Positions 1 through 5,598 of a DNA stretch of 7,886 nt are shown here, one piece after another. The notes under the pieces were generated by a model. The model searched no databases and was not told the origin of the DNA. It saw only the letters and a program-made list of their open reading frames with translations. How positions within the stretch are numbered: the first letter of the stretch is position 1; each line of letters starts with the position of its first letter. The DNA lies in NCBI GenBank assembly GCA_007695205.1, contig REEF01000310.1, forward strand, positions 1 through 7,886, given 5' to 3'. The position numbers were made by a program, and so were the translations under genes. The DNA is from Planctomycetaceae bacterium. Lineage in GTDB: Bacteria; Planctomycetota; Planctomycetia; Pirellulales; Pirellulaceae.

Positions 1-289
1 ATTCCAGACGCACCCGCCCACCTCGCAGCGCGAAAATGAACGTGGCTCCCTGACCATCGATCTCCATGTCTCGTACGTTTTTCAACTCGAAGGAGCGCCG
101 GCCAAAACGATAGACGGCCGGAGCGATGGCAAAGGTCTTGCTTCCGGCATCGATCGCCTCGGTAAGGGAGGCGATCAAAGCCGACACGTCACCCTCGGGC
201 TGTTGCCCAGCGGCGGCATGTAGTGTCGCGCTGGGGAAGCACACGCCACACAACAAGGCCGCACAGATCGTTCGCTTGCAGATACGCAT
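1..289 (-). CDS. Secreted protein, likely right-handed parallel beta-helix (N-terminal part only)
   Basis: This is the first 96 codons of a gene that leaves the window at base 1. The product starts MRICKRTICAALL and has a basic N-terminus, a short hydrophobic stretch and a likely cleavage site near the Ala-rich 'TLHAAAG' (residues 27-33), so it is probably exported. After the signal, the segment 'IDAGSKTFAIAPAVYRF', then 'LKNVRDMEIDGQGATFIF' (to about residue 86), follows the pattern at the start of pectate-lyase-like beta-helix domains, where a 'xIPPGxYrf' strand is followed by an 'I.G.GAtf' strand. The start at 289 is chosen because AAGGAG lies 6 bases upstream; an in-frame ATG at 304 would have no such site. 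It is the last visible gene of the minus-strand operon, 110 bases after the cytochrome gene. A polysaccharide-active or polysaccharide-binding role is plausible but cannot be shown from 96 residues. Confidence 0.72.
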   Translation of the reverse strand, partial: MRICKRTICAALLCGVCFPSATLHAAAGQQPEGDVSALIASLTEAIDAGSKTFAIAPAVYRFGRRSFELKNVRDMEIDGQGATFIFALRGGRVRLE

Positions 290-295
290 CGTTTG

Positions 296-301
296 CTCCT
301 T
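296..301 (-). promoter_or_regulatory. Ribosome binding site that fixes the start at 289
   Basis: AAGGAG on the minus strand, 6 bases before the ATG at 289-287. A second ATG lies five codons upstream in frame (304-302) but overlaps the site itself, so the downstream ATG is preferred. Confidence 0.7.
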
Positions 302-399
302 CATTTTTTCGGCCGACCAGCCAACGCCGGTTCTTTCGCTGGGGGCCGCCTGGTTCACCTCGCCAAGCTCCGGCACTTGCTCGGGATGGTGCCCTGCTC

Positions 400-1077
400 T
401 CAACGTGCTGCTCCTGCGGGAGAATCAACATCCATCATGCGCACTCCGTCACAGGCGGTCAGCTTGCCGGTCTTCCGGTCCCAAACTCGCGTCCTTACGC
501 TCAGCCGGTGATGCTCGCCGTGGCAATCGGTGCAGACCTGATCGGGCTGCGGTCGGGCAAGGAACTCTCCGTGCTCGGGTTCCCGTTCGAGTTCCTCATA
601 AGGATGGCACTCCATGCAGGTCACGTTGATCCACGCCTTGGGCCACATGATTTCCGGAGGAGTCAGACCGTCTTCATCGGCGCTGTGCTCGTCGGACATC
701 CCGTGGCACAATTCACATCCCACGCCCACCGGCTGATGGTACTTCGTCAGATCCTCGTCTTTGTAATTGGCATGGCAGACGTAGCAGTAGGAATTGTCGG
801 CGGGTTCGGTCGCGGCCTGTTCCCGCAACTGGGCCCACACGCCCTCCAGCAGATTGGTGCCCGTGAAGATCTCGTCCCCGGTCCACTGCTCGGCTTCGTG
901 ATCGTCTGCGGGTTTCTCCGCGTCTGCGGCAACCGGAACGGCGTCTTCCAAGGGGACCGCCTGCCGGGGCGATTCGGAAACCGGTTCGCCGCTGCCGGCC
1001 CCTTGACAACCCGCCAGCAGCATGGCCCACAACAGCACGCTGCCCATCACGCAACCCATGACCCAACCGTTACGCAT
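400..1077 (-). CDS. Tetrahaem c-type cytochrome lipoprotein
   Basis: The product is 225 residues long. A hydrophobic N-terminus leads to the lipobox L21-A22-G23-C24, so the mature protein should be anchored by a lipid on Cys24. An acidic, Pro/Ala-rich linker follows (about 27-68). Four CxxCH haem-binding motifs are visible: CYVCH (98-102), CELCH (121-125), CMECH (154-158) and CTDCH (182-186). Distal axial ligands could come from H114, H131, H169 and H189/H190. The C-terminus contains 'RTRVWDRKTGKLTACDGV'. The likely role is electron transfer in the periplasm or at a membrane surface; the partner is unknown. It lies 38 bases after the aldo/keto reductase gene and probably shares its transcript, so it may take electrons from an exported oxidoreductase reaction (inference). 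The frame stays open to 1143, but the start at 1077 has a good ribosome site and places the signal sequence at the N-terminus. Confidence 0.9.
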   Translation of the reverse strand: MRNGWVMGCVMGSVLLWAMLLAGCQGAGSGEPVSESPRQAVPLEDAVPVAADAEKPADDHEAEQWTGDEIFTGTNLLEGVWAQLREQAATEPADNSYCYVCHANYKDEDLTKYHQPVGVGCELCHGMSDEHSADEDGLTPPEIMWPKAWINVTCMECHPYEELEREPEHGEFLARPQPDQVCTDCHGEHHRLSVRTRVWDRKTGKLTACDGVRMMDVDSPAGAAR

Positions 1078-1084
1078 CGTGTTT

Positions 1085-1090
1085 CTCCTT
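1085..1090 (-). promoter_or_regulatory. Ribosome binding site of the cytochrome gene
   Basis: AAGGAG on the minus strand, 7 bases before the ATG at 1077-1075. It supports this start over the upstream in-frame ATG at 1143, which would put about 22 non-signal residues ahead of the lipoprotein signal and overlap the preceding gene. Confidence 0.75.
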
Positions 1091-1115
1091 CGGAAGTTGG
1101 AAGTTGACGGGCAGT

Positions 1116-2246
1116 CTAAACGTATTCCCAGTCCTTCAGCCACTGGTAGTTGCCCGGCAGGCAGGCCCAGGCCCGCTCGCTCGCCTGTTTCAGTTCTGCT
1201 CGTTCGGCCGTATCGAGTTCCCGCCGCTCGCGGACCGCGCGGGCCGCATTGTCAACTTGAGCCAGACTGATCAAGCCGGGGATCGGGGCCGTGATGGCGG
1301 GATTCTCGAGGATGTAGCGAAGAGCCATGCGGGCGATGCGATTGTCGTCCTCGACATGAGGACCGTCGGGCGAACCATCGCCCTTGAACAAGGAATTGCT
1401 GGCGAATGGCTTGATGCCCAGGATGCCCACATCCCACTTCAACGCCGCGTCCAACATGCTGTCCTCGGGCAATACCTTGGTATTCGAGGTGTACGGGATG
1501 CAGATGACCTGCACGATGTCCGGATAGGTCTCCATCAGCATCTTGGCCCATCGGCGATCGTGCGTGGAGAAGCCGGTGAACCGGCACAGGCCCTGTTGTC
1601 GAGCTTTGTCCAGGGCGGTGATCATGGCCTCGACGTCGGCCTCGGAATGCCGACCGCCTCGCTCCAGCGCCATCAGACGCCAGATGTCCGCGTATTCGAC
1701 TTGGCAGCGTTTCAATCCCGCCTTGAACAATTCCAGCAGCTTGTCGGCCCGGCGGTTCTCGGGAGGGCGGAGTTCGCTGCGCGGGTGCGAGTAGGCCAAA
1801 TACATGGCGTCGCGTCGGCCCTCGAGCACCTTGTAGTACACTTCGGGCTCCGAATCGCCCGCCAGGTCGATCATGTTGATGCCCTGCTCGATGCATCGGC
1901 TGACGACATCGTATCGGTTCTTCATGAACGGCCCCATCAATTCCTCGCGGGGCGCGTTGGTGGCATCCAGCGGCCCATCGGCCGCAATCACCTTGTCGAT
2001 CCGCTTCCAATGTCCGCCCAGGCATACCGCCGAGACCCATAGGCCGGTTTTGCCAAGGCGGCGGTATTCCATCTGGGAATTGTAGCTGCGGGTTTGCTTG
2101 ATCTCCGCAGGCACCTCGGCGGCGCCGGCCGGCACGATGTTGCACGCGCCGGCGACGACCGATGATGCGACGGACAATCCGACGGCCTGGGCCGCCGTGT
2201 CGCGAACAAACTCACGACGCGAGATTTCTTGATGGTTCGGGTTCAC
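1116..2246 (-). CDS. Tat-exported aldo/keto reductase-family protein with a degenerate active site
   Basis: The product is 376 residues and full length for this type. A twin-arginine motif S9-R10-R11-E12-F13-V14, then the hydrophobic segment 'AVGLSVASSVVAGA' and 'AGAAE' near 40-44, mark a folded, probably cofactor-loaded protein exported by Tat. The barrel begins 'MEYRRLGKTGLWVSAVCLGG' (59-78), the usual opening of aldo/keto reductases, and 'GIKPFASNSLFKG' and 'ITAPIPG' near the C-terminus also fit the family. The catalytic tetrad Asp-Tyr-Lys-His is not kept. Asp127 fits 'NMIDLAG', but the Tyr is missing (the segment runs straight into 'GDSEPE'), the Lys position in 'MYLAYS' is Ser153, and the His position in 'ADIWRLM' is Met192. 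Ordinary NADPH-dependent carbonyl reduction is therefore doubtful. The start is GTG at 2246, with AAGGAG 8 bases upstream. It sits 35 bases after the isomerase gene and 38 before the cytochrome gene. Confidence 0.9.
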   Translation of the reverse strand: MNPNHQEISRREFVRDTAAQAVGLSVASSVVAGACNIVPAGAAEVPAEIKQTRSYNSQMEYRRLGKTGLWVSAVCLGGHWKRIDKVIAADGPLDATNAPREELMGPFMKNRYDVVSRCIEQGINMIDLAGDSEPEVYYKVLEGRRDAMYLAYSHPRSELRPPENRRADKLLELFKAGLKRCQVEYADIWRLMALERGGRHSEADVEAMITALDKARQQGLCRFTGFSTHDRRWAKMLMETYPDIVQVICIPYTSNTKVLPEDSMLDAALKWDVGILGIKPFASNSLFKGDGSPDGPHVEDDNRIARMALRYILENPAITAPIPGLISLAQVDNAARAVRERRELDTAERAELKQASERAWACLPGNYQWLKDWEYV

Positions 2247-2254
2247 AAGCGATT

Positions 2255-2260
2255 CTCCTT
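2255..2260 (-). promoter_or_regulatory. Ribosome binding site for a GTG start
   Basis: AAGGAG on the minus strand, 8 bases before the GTG at 2246-2244. The GTG start puts the twin-arginine motif at residues 9-14, where Tat signals normally carry it. Confidence 0.7.
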
Positions 2261-2281
2261 TTCGAGGAATGTGCTGGCTCG

Positions 2282-3181
2282 TTATCGAGCCGGTCTGGGT
2301 AACTCGTACGTCTTTAACGCCGCTGCGTCGCCCGTCTGCTCCAGCAGATTCTTCAGACCATCCAGGTTCTGCCGCAAGGCTACCTCGGCGTCCACGTCGC
2401 TGCGGTGGTCCAGGATGCCGATCGGGCCCACATAGCCGGAGGACTTGATCGCTTCGATCATCGAGCGGTCATGCTGGCCGGCACCAACCGGCAGAATCTT
2501 CGGTTTGGCCCCGTCGTTCATGCCGTTGAGGTTCAGGCACAGCAAGTAAGGCTTCATCACCGCCAGGACCTCGGCGAAATCGTGAATATGATCGTGCCCG
2601 TGGTGGAGGTTGTAAACGATGCCGACATGGTCGTTCTGCCCCTGGGCGCGGAGCCGTTCGACCACGGCCACCATATTCCGCGGCTCGCCGCCCCAACCGC
2701 CGTGGTTGTAGAGCGCGAACTGGCAGCCGACCTGCCGAGTTTTCTCGGCCATCTCGCGCAAATGTTCAGCCGCAGCCGCGACTCTTTCTTCTTGGCTCCC
2801 AGCGGCGGGACTGGGCACCGTGCTCCAGAACTGGGGCTTCACCTGATGTTTCGCCAACAGCGGAAAGATCTCCGGGTGGGAGCCCCAGAAGGCAAAGAAT
2901 TCGATCCCGTGCTTCTGGCATTGAACAATCTCGTCCTCGAACGTCGGCACGTGCTCGCCGCGCCAGTCGTAGGCCAGTTTTCGAATACCGAGACGCTGGA
3001 GCATCTCGGCCCGTTGCTGCGGGCTGCGCTTCATGGCGTCGAACGGCACAATGCACCATGCCACGAGATTGGACCTGGCAAATACGCCACCCTCGGGCGC
3101 GGGCTCTGCCGCGTGCGACGGCGAGCCGCTCCACACGGCGGCACAGAGTCCTACCAATAACAGTCTCCCGGTGATTCTCAT
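2282..3181 (-). CDS. Exported sugar phosphate isomerase/epimerase-like TIM-barrel protein
   Basis: The product is 299 residues. The N-terminus MRITGRLLLVGLCAAVWS ending in 'SHAAE' (22-26) is a typical Sec signal peptide. The rest has the layout of the xylose isomerase-like TIM barrel (AP endonuclease family 2 fold): 'NLVAWCIVPFD' (38-48), 'RLGIRKLAYDWRGEH' (63-77), 'HGIEFFAFWGSHPEIF' (91-106), 'CQFALYNHGGWGGEP' (153-167), 'HVGIVYNLHHGHDH' (185-198) and 'VGPIGILDHRSD' (251-262). His160, the His-rich 193-200 stretch and Asp258/His259 are candidate metal or substrate ligands. Cytosolic members use a divalent metal to move carbonyl groups on sugars; exported versions are common in planctomycetes and may act on free or keto sugars rather than phosphates (inference). 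It starts 2 bases after the stop codon of the shortened paralogue, so translation may be coupled, and it is followed 35 bases later by the Tat reductase gene. Confidence 0.88.
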   Translation of the reverse strand: MRITGRLLLVGLCAAVWSGSPSHAAEPAPEGGVFARSNLVAWCIVPFDAMKRSPQQRAEMLQRLGIRKLAYDWRGEHVPTFEDEIVQCQKHGIEFFAFWGSHPEIFPLLAKHQVKPQFWSTVPSPAAGSQEERVAAAAEHLREMAEKTRQVGCQFALYNHGGWGGEPRNMVAVVERLRAQGQNDHVGIVYNLHHGHDHIHDFAEVLAVMKPYLLCLNLNGMNDGAKPKILPVGAGQHDRSMIEAIKSSGYVGPIGILDHRSDVDAEVALRQNLDGLKNLLEQTGDAAALKTYELPRPAR

Positions 3182-3182
3182 G

Positions 3183-3653
3183 TCAACGTTCCCTTTCCTT
3201 CTGAATCTCTGAAACCCGTAACTTCAAGTCCACGATGCTTTTGGCGACCAGTTGATCCTCGTCCTGATGGTCCTTGTGGTGATCCGACTCGACGGCCAGC
3301 ACGCCACGGGGTCTTCCATCATCCGCAGGGCGTTGCCCGTGTCGAAGTTGACCTTCAGGATGTCCGACGCTTTCCTTCAGCATGCGGACGATCGCTTCGA
3401 TCTGCGGCCCGTGCGGTTCGAAACGGAACATCAGCGACGAGGCGACGATCCGCATGATTTGGGCGCCGATGCACGCGGCCTTGAGGATCAAGGCGTTCAT
3501 CTCGCGCCAGGCTTTTTCGCTGCGGTCGGCCTCCAACTCGCCCGCGCGGCGGACGAAGTCGTGAAACGACCCGTGGATACCCGGATCCGTCTGGTCGGGG
3601 TAGATCTCGCCAAAATAGCGATGGTAGCAGTAGCTGTCGAAGCCGACTTTCAT
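3183..3653 (-). pseudogene. Sugar phosphate isomerase/epimerase with three internal deletions
   Basis: An open frame of 156 codons starts at ATG 3653, 4 bases after GGGAGG, and ends one base before the next gene. The opening 'MKVGFDSYCYHRYFGEIYP' and later 'MRIVASSLMFRFEPHGPQIE' (67-86) are characteristic of cytosolic sugar phosphate isomerases/epimerases, which usually have about 270-300 residues. Three blocks are missing. Near residues 40-45 (around 3525) the segment that normally runs from the first to the second barrel strands is lost in frame. Near residue 97 (around 3361) the frame shifts: the conserved 'NFDTGNALRMMEDPV' is present but lies in a different frame (3349-3305). Near residue 116 (around 3305) the original frame returns with a plausible native C-terminus, 'GVLAVESDHHKDHQDED'. 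Residues 98-115 are thus out-of-frame sequence. The barrel cannot be complete, so it is probably inactive. Sequencing or assembly error could account for single indels, but hardly for three large gaps. Confidence 0.8.
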
Positions 3654-3657
3654 GATT

Positions 3658-3663
3658 CCTCCC
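3658..3663 (-). promoter_or_regulatory. Ribosome binding site of the first operon gene, next to the palindrome
   Basis: GGGAGG on the minus strand, 4 bases before ATG 3653. The palindromic repeat ends at 3664, the next base upstream, so the repeat makes up the whole immediate 5' leader of the operon. A folded repeat in the mRNA could limit ribosome access (inference). Confidence 0.6.
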
Positions 3664-3778
3664 TTTGGAGTGCGGTGGCTTGACGCCGCTTTGGCTGTGC
3701 CTTTCTTTCTCTCCGCTCCTCCAACAAAATGCAAAGCTGACGCAAAGAGAAAGCGGCGTCAAGCCGCCGCACTCCAAA
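3664..3778. repeat. Large palindromic (REP/MITE-like) element with 29-base inverted arms
   Basis: The arms at 3664-3692 and 3750-3778 are inverted copies that match at 28 of 29 positions (T/C at 3676). They are separated by 57 bases of purine/pyrimidine-skewed sequence. Each arm is itself a hairpin: GCGGCG, a GCTTGA loop, then CGCCGC in the right-hand copy, with one G/T change in the left-hand copy. The two-hairpin, head-to-head layout is that of paired REP sequences. The outer ends are TTTGGAGTGCGG. It fills the space just upstream of the minus-strand operon. I recall similar GGAGTGCGG-GGCTTGACGCCGC units as common in planctomycete genomes, but that is unchecked. Short frames across it read ECGGLTPL one way and SGVKPPHSK the other; these are products of the repeat, not genes. 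Confidence 0.85.
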
Positions 3779-3937
3779 ACGGACCGAAGCTCCTGCTACG
3801 AGGTTCTACGCAGAACAAGCCGATTCCGTGGCCGGGCGGCTACCTCTCGGCCACCGCCCGGCACCCACCACCGCCCGCCCCGGACCTGTCCCATGGTTGG
3901 GGAACTAAACTGTTAACTTCCGGTGCTTCGCACAAAT
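3779..3937. other. Intergenic stretch between the two repeat families, with one short hairpin
   Basis: No gene is visible. A GC-rich inverted repeat pairs 3831-3839 (GCCGGGCGG) with 3854-3862 (CCGCCCGGC): a 9-base stem and a 14-base loop. No T-run follows on either strand, so it is not called a terminator. Together with the palindrome and the ribosome site, this fills the 3654-3937 gap between the operon and the 19-base repeat. It may contain the operon promoter, but no convincing -35/-10 pair was found. Confidence 0.5.
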
Positions 3938-3956
3938 GACCCCCGTCCCCTTTTCC
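3938..3956 (-). repeat. 19-base repeat, copy 1
   Basis: The plus strand reads GACCCCCGTCCCCTTTTCC. It is the exact reverse complement of copy 2 (4450-4468) and has the same orientation as copy 3 (4497-4516), which has one extra T. Similarity to copy 3 continues outward through CCCG(G)TCCG up to about 3963, where the recognisable nucleotidyltransferase coding sequence stops. Confidence 0.85.
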
Positions 3957-3962
3957 CGGTCC

Positions 3963-4088
3963 GACATCAATGGTCTCGCGCGGCTCGCCCCAGCGCTGCA
4001 AAGCCAACCCGCCGATAAGACAGGACCGCCAAAGGTTGGTTTCGCACACAACTTGCAATTGGGCGGCAGCTCGAATGACTTCATTCAT
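3963..4088 (-). pseudogene. Nucleotidyltransferase (AbiEii/MNT-like toxin), N-terminal remnant
   Basis: The first 42 residues, MNEVIRAAAQLQ...ETIDV, carry the core of a polymerase-beta-type nucleotidyltransferase: 'CLIGGLALQRWGEPRETIDV', with G26-G27 as the GG motif and D41 as the first Asp of the catalytic DxD. The coding sequence is cut right after Val42, where relatives continue 'DL' with the second Asp. The frame then runs on for about 40 residues through repeat and non-coding sequence ('GPGKGDGGHL...') to a stop at 3840, which is not native protein. The ATG overlaps the last 8 bases of the upstream small gene, as in co-translated toxin-antitoxin pairs. It cannot be catalytic in this form, because half of the metal-binding motif and the rest of the protein are missing. 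The toxin assignment rests on the motif and on the paired layout. Confidence 0.72.
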
Positions 4089-4341
4089 GGCCCGCCGCTT
4101 TCCTGAACCAGCGTTGCTGTTCCACCAGACCGGACGTGGAACGTGCGACGCGCGGTGGGACGTGATAATCGGCGGGGCCGCACAACAGCGAGATGGCCTG
4201 CAAGCCATCCAAGCGGCGCAGTTCCTCTCGCCGCAAACGCTCAAGTTCCGGGCCGGCCGCTTTCCAAGCCTGCACCCAGCGCCGCCCAAGCTCGATCTGG
4301 TCCGGCGACCAATCCGTCAAATTCGTTGTTTCTGTTTCCAT
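4081..4341 (-). CDS. Small partner protein of the nucleotidyltransferase (antitoxin-like)
   Basis: The product is 86 residues, starts METETTNLTDWSPDQIELG and appears complete. It has a helical, charge-rich middle, 'AWKAAGPELERLRREELRR' (24-42), and ends with 'SGLVEQQRWFRKAAGHE'. No signal or membrane segment is present, so it should be cytosolic. Its stop overlaps the nucleotidyltransferase ATG by 8 bases (ATGAATGA), a layout typical of toxin-antitoxin pairs with the antitoxin first. I recall small proteins with this 'WKxAGPELExIRREELR' style in front of AbiEii-like nucleotidyltransferases in planctomycetes, but I cannot confirm the family here. No Shine-Dalgarno site is visible before the ATG. 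With its partner cut to 42 residues it has probably lost its function, though the gene itself looks intact. It could also be only a conserved helper protein rather than an antitoxin. Confidence 0.68.
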   Translation of the reverse strand: METETTNLTDWSPDQIELGRRWVQAWKAAGPELERLRREELRRLDGLQAISLLCGPADYHVPPRVARSTSGLVEQQRWFRKAAGHE

Positions 4342-4350
4342 ATCATCAGT

Positions 4351-4452
4351 CTAGCGGGATTCGGACACCATTGCCAGCTCCAGCACCCGCTGGCGGCCGA
4401 AGTACTCGATCCAGTTTCCATCCGGGCTCAATAGCTCGAGCCAGGGCGTGGA
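4351..4452 (-). pseudogene. C-terminal remnant of an unidentified gene
   Basis: An open frame of 33 codons reads 'STPWLELLSPDG', then 'NWIEYFGRQRVLELA', and ends at TAG 4353-4351, 9 bases before the small partner gene. The composition (Trp, acidic and aromatic residues, compact ending) looks like a genuine protein C-terminus. Upstream, the frame enters repeat copy 2 at 4450-4468, so the rest of the gene is missing. I do not recognise the family. It is probably the tail of the gene that used to precede the antitoxin-like gene. Confidence 0.4.
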
Positions 4453-4516
4453 AAAGGGGACGGGGGTCTTTTATCCAACGTCCATTTCTCCAAAGAGACC
4501 CCCGTCCCCTTTTTCC
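4450..4516. repeat. Inverted pair of the 19-base repeat (copies 2 and 3)
   Basis: Copy 2 reads GGAAAAGGGGACGGGGGTC at 4450-4468. Copy 3 is its reverse complement with one extra T at 4497-4516. The loop between them is 28 bases (4469-4496). The pair can form a hairpin with a 17-base perfect stem plus two pairs beyond a bulge. Copy 3 extends rightward through CCCGTCCG to about 4521, exactly where recognisable PQQ-protein coding sequence begins. The unit resembles a small non-autonomous palindromic element. Confidence 0.85.
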
Positions 4517-4518
4517 CG

Positions 4519-5055
4519 TCCGGCGCCGAAATAAACCACGCCTTCATATTCCACCGGCGCGCCCCGAGCCGGCCACCGCGAACTCATCCGGCCGTTGACG
4601 AGCATGCGGCTGGCGGGTAGATCCTCCGGCACGCCACGCACTTTCCAGAGAAGCTCGCCGTCGGATGCGGACACGGCGTACAGATAACCATTGTCAGAGG
4701 CGAAAATCACGTTGTCTCCTACGATGACCGGGGCCATCCGCACCGGGCCCTCTGCCAGAAAACGCCAGAGCACGGCCCCGGAGTTCAAAGCGATTGCGGT
4801 CACCTCGTCGGACACGTTGGATGGCAGGAAGAGCCGTCCGCCCGCGGCGACCGATGCATAAGCGGCGTCGGCACACATGCGGTACTGATGGTCGTAAGCC
4901 GGATTCGGACGCGGCAGCGACAACTCCCACAGCCGTGCGGCGGAACCCGGCCCCTGTGCCTCGGTCGCGCCCGAGCGGTTTGCATCGTGCCGCCACTGCG
5001 GCCAGTCGTCGGCTCCACCCAAAGCGAGCGCGGTGAGTACCAGTAAGTGGCTCAT
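4519..5055 (-). pseudogene. PQQ-like beta-propeller protein, N-terminal part cut by a repeat
   Basis: The first 179 residues are recognisable. A short hydrophobic start, MSHLLVLTALALGGA, may be a signal peptide, and 'DWPQWRHDANRSGATE' (17-32) is the standard opening of planctomycete PQQ-binding-like propeller proteins. Propeller blades follow with the pattern 'ATGxxLW': 'ALNSGAVLWRF' (89-99) and 'SASDGELLWKVR' (129-140), each preceded by 'VxxGxxxFxSxxGxLYAV'-type strands. The sequence then stops being native at 'VVYFGAG' (173-179), exactly at the edge of repeat copy 3; the last 15 codons to a stop at 4471 are translated repeat. The family normally has several more blades, so most of the protein is lost. 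The start at 5055 has GGGAG 6-7 bases upstream. Another PQQ-type fragment ends 81 bases before it on the same strand. Confidence 0.82.
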
Positions 5056-5136
5056 GGGTTCTCCCTCTTGAATCCGTAAACACCCAGCCGGGTATTCTTT
5101 GATGGAATCGGCAGAACGACTGCCGACCCCTTGCCT

Positions 5137-5598
5137 TCACTTTCCCATACAAGTGATCTTACCGTCAAGCGTTGCCAGGTAAAGCCTTCCGTAGGCGGCG
5201 ATCAGGCCGTCGAATACGGGGGACGAGGGCAGATCGTACTCGCGTAGGGTCTCGCCCGAGCTAGTCCGGACGACGCGCAGCTTGCCACCGGCCCGACCTT
5301 CGAACGCCCCCAGTGAGTCTCCGGGAACCACAACATCCGGAGGACCAGCCACGAAAAGCTGGCCGGGGGTCAGAACCATGCCGGTCACGGGCAGCGGCTG
5401 CCAATGCATCCACTTGGGAGGCTCGGCACGGGTGTAGCCGATGGAACGGGAGTGGTAGCAACGCGTGTGCCCCTCGGCATGGATCAGATTCGACGGCACA
5501 GCGATTTCTTGCGTCGGGGCGCCGTTATTCACGTCCCGTGCTTCGAGAGCCCTTCTTTGAAGCACCAGGAGCACGCCGTCGCTGACGATCAGTAATGG
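5137..5598 (-). pseudogene. PQQ-like beta-propeller protein, C-terminal part only
   Basis: From 5598 the frame reads 'PLLIVSDGVLLVLQRRALEA' and continues to a native-looking C-terminus, 'SSPVFDGLIAAYGRLYLATL' followed by 'DGKITCMGK', at the stop 5139-5137. The endings 'FDGlxAAxGRLYLxTxDGKxxCxG' and the blade segment 'GGKLRVVRTSSGETLREYDL' are typical of the last blades of these proteins. A GTG at 5574 could start translation but has no clear ribosome site and would give only 145 residues, so the piece is called a remnant. Upstream of about 5598 the sequence changes to an outer membrane barrel gene on the opposite strand. It is not the missing tail of the 4519-5055 gene in place, because it lies upstream of that gene's start: two tandem PQQ genes, or an inverted order after rearrangement, are needed. 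Confidence 0.78.

Noticed and set aside
223..1107. Long plus-strand open frame opposite the cytochrome gene
   Set aside because: It is antisense to a gene with four haem motifs and a lipobox, has no recognisable domain, and is Arg/His/Pro-rich as expected for GC-rich shadow frames.
1104..2042. 312-codon plus-strand open frame opposite the reductase gene
   Set aside because: It is the mirror of a clear aldo/keto reductase. No ribosome site or domain was seen.
2405..3160. 251-codon plus-strand open frame opposite the exported isomerase
   Set aside because: Antisense shadow; the minus-strand frame has a signal peptide and family motifs.
3831..3862. GC-rich hairpin as a transcription terminator
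   Set aside because: The stem is good, but no T-run follows on either strand and the flanking genes do not end there.
3652..3939. Small open frames on both strands across the palindrome
   Set aside because: They are translations of the inverted repeat: the same 'MECGGLTPL' and 'SGVKPPHSK' strings arise from both strands.
3840..4289. A 149-codon minus-strand gene
   Set aside because: Only the middle 42 codons (4088-3963) look native. The first part is an out-of-frame reading of the partner gene and the last part is translated repeat and intergenic sequence.
3938..4516. The three 19-base repeats as a CRISPR array
   Set aside because: The copies differ in orientation, spacing is irregular (28 and about 490 bases) and no cas genes are near.
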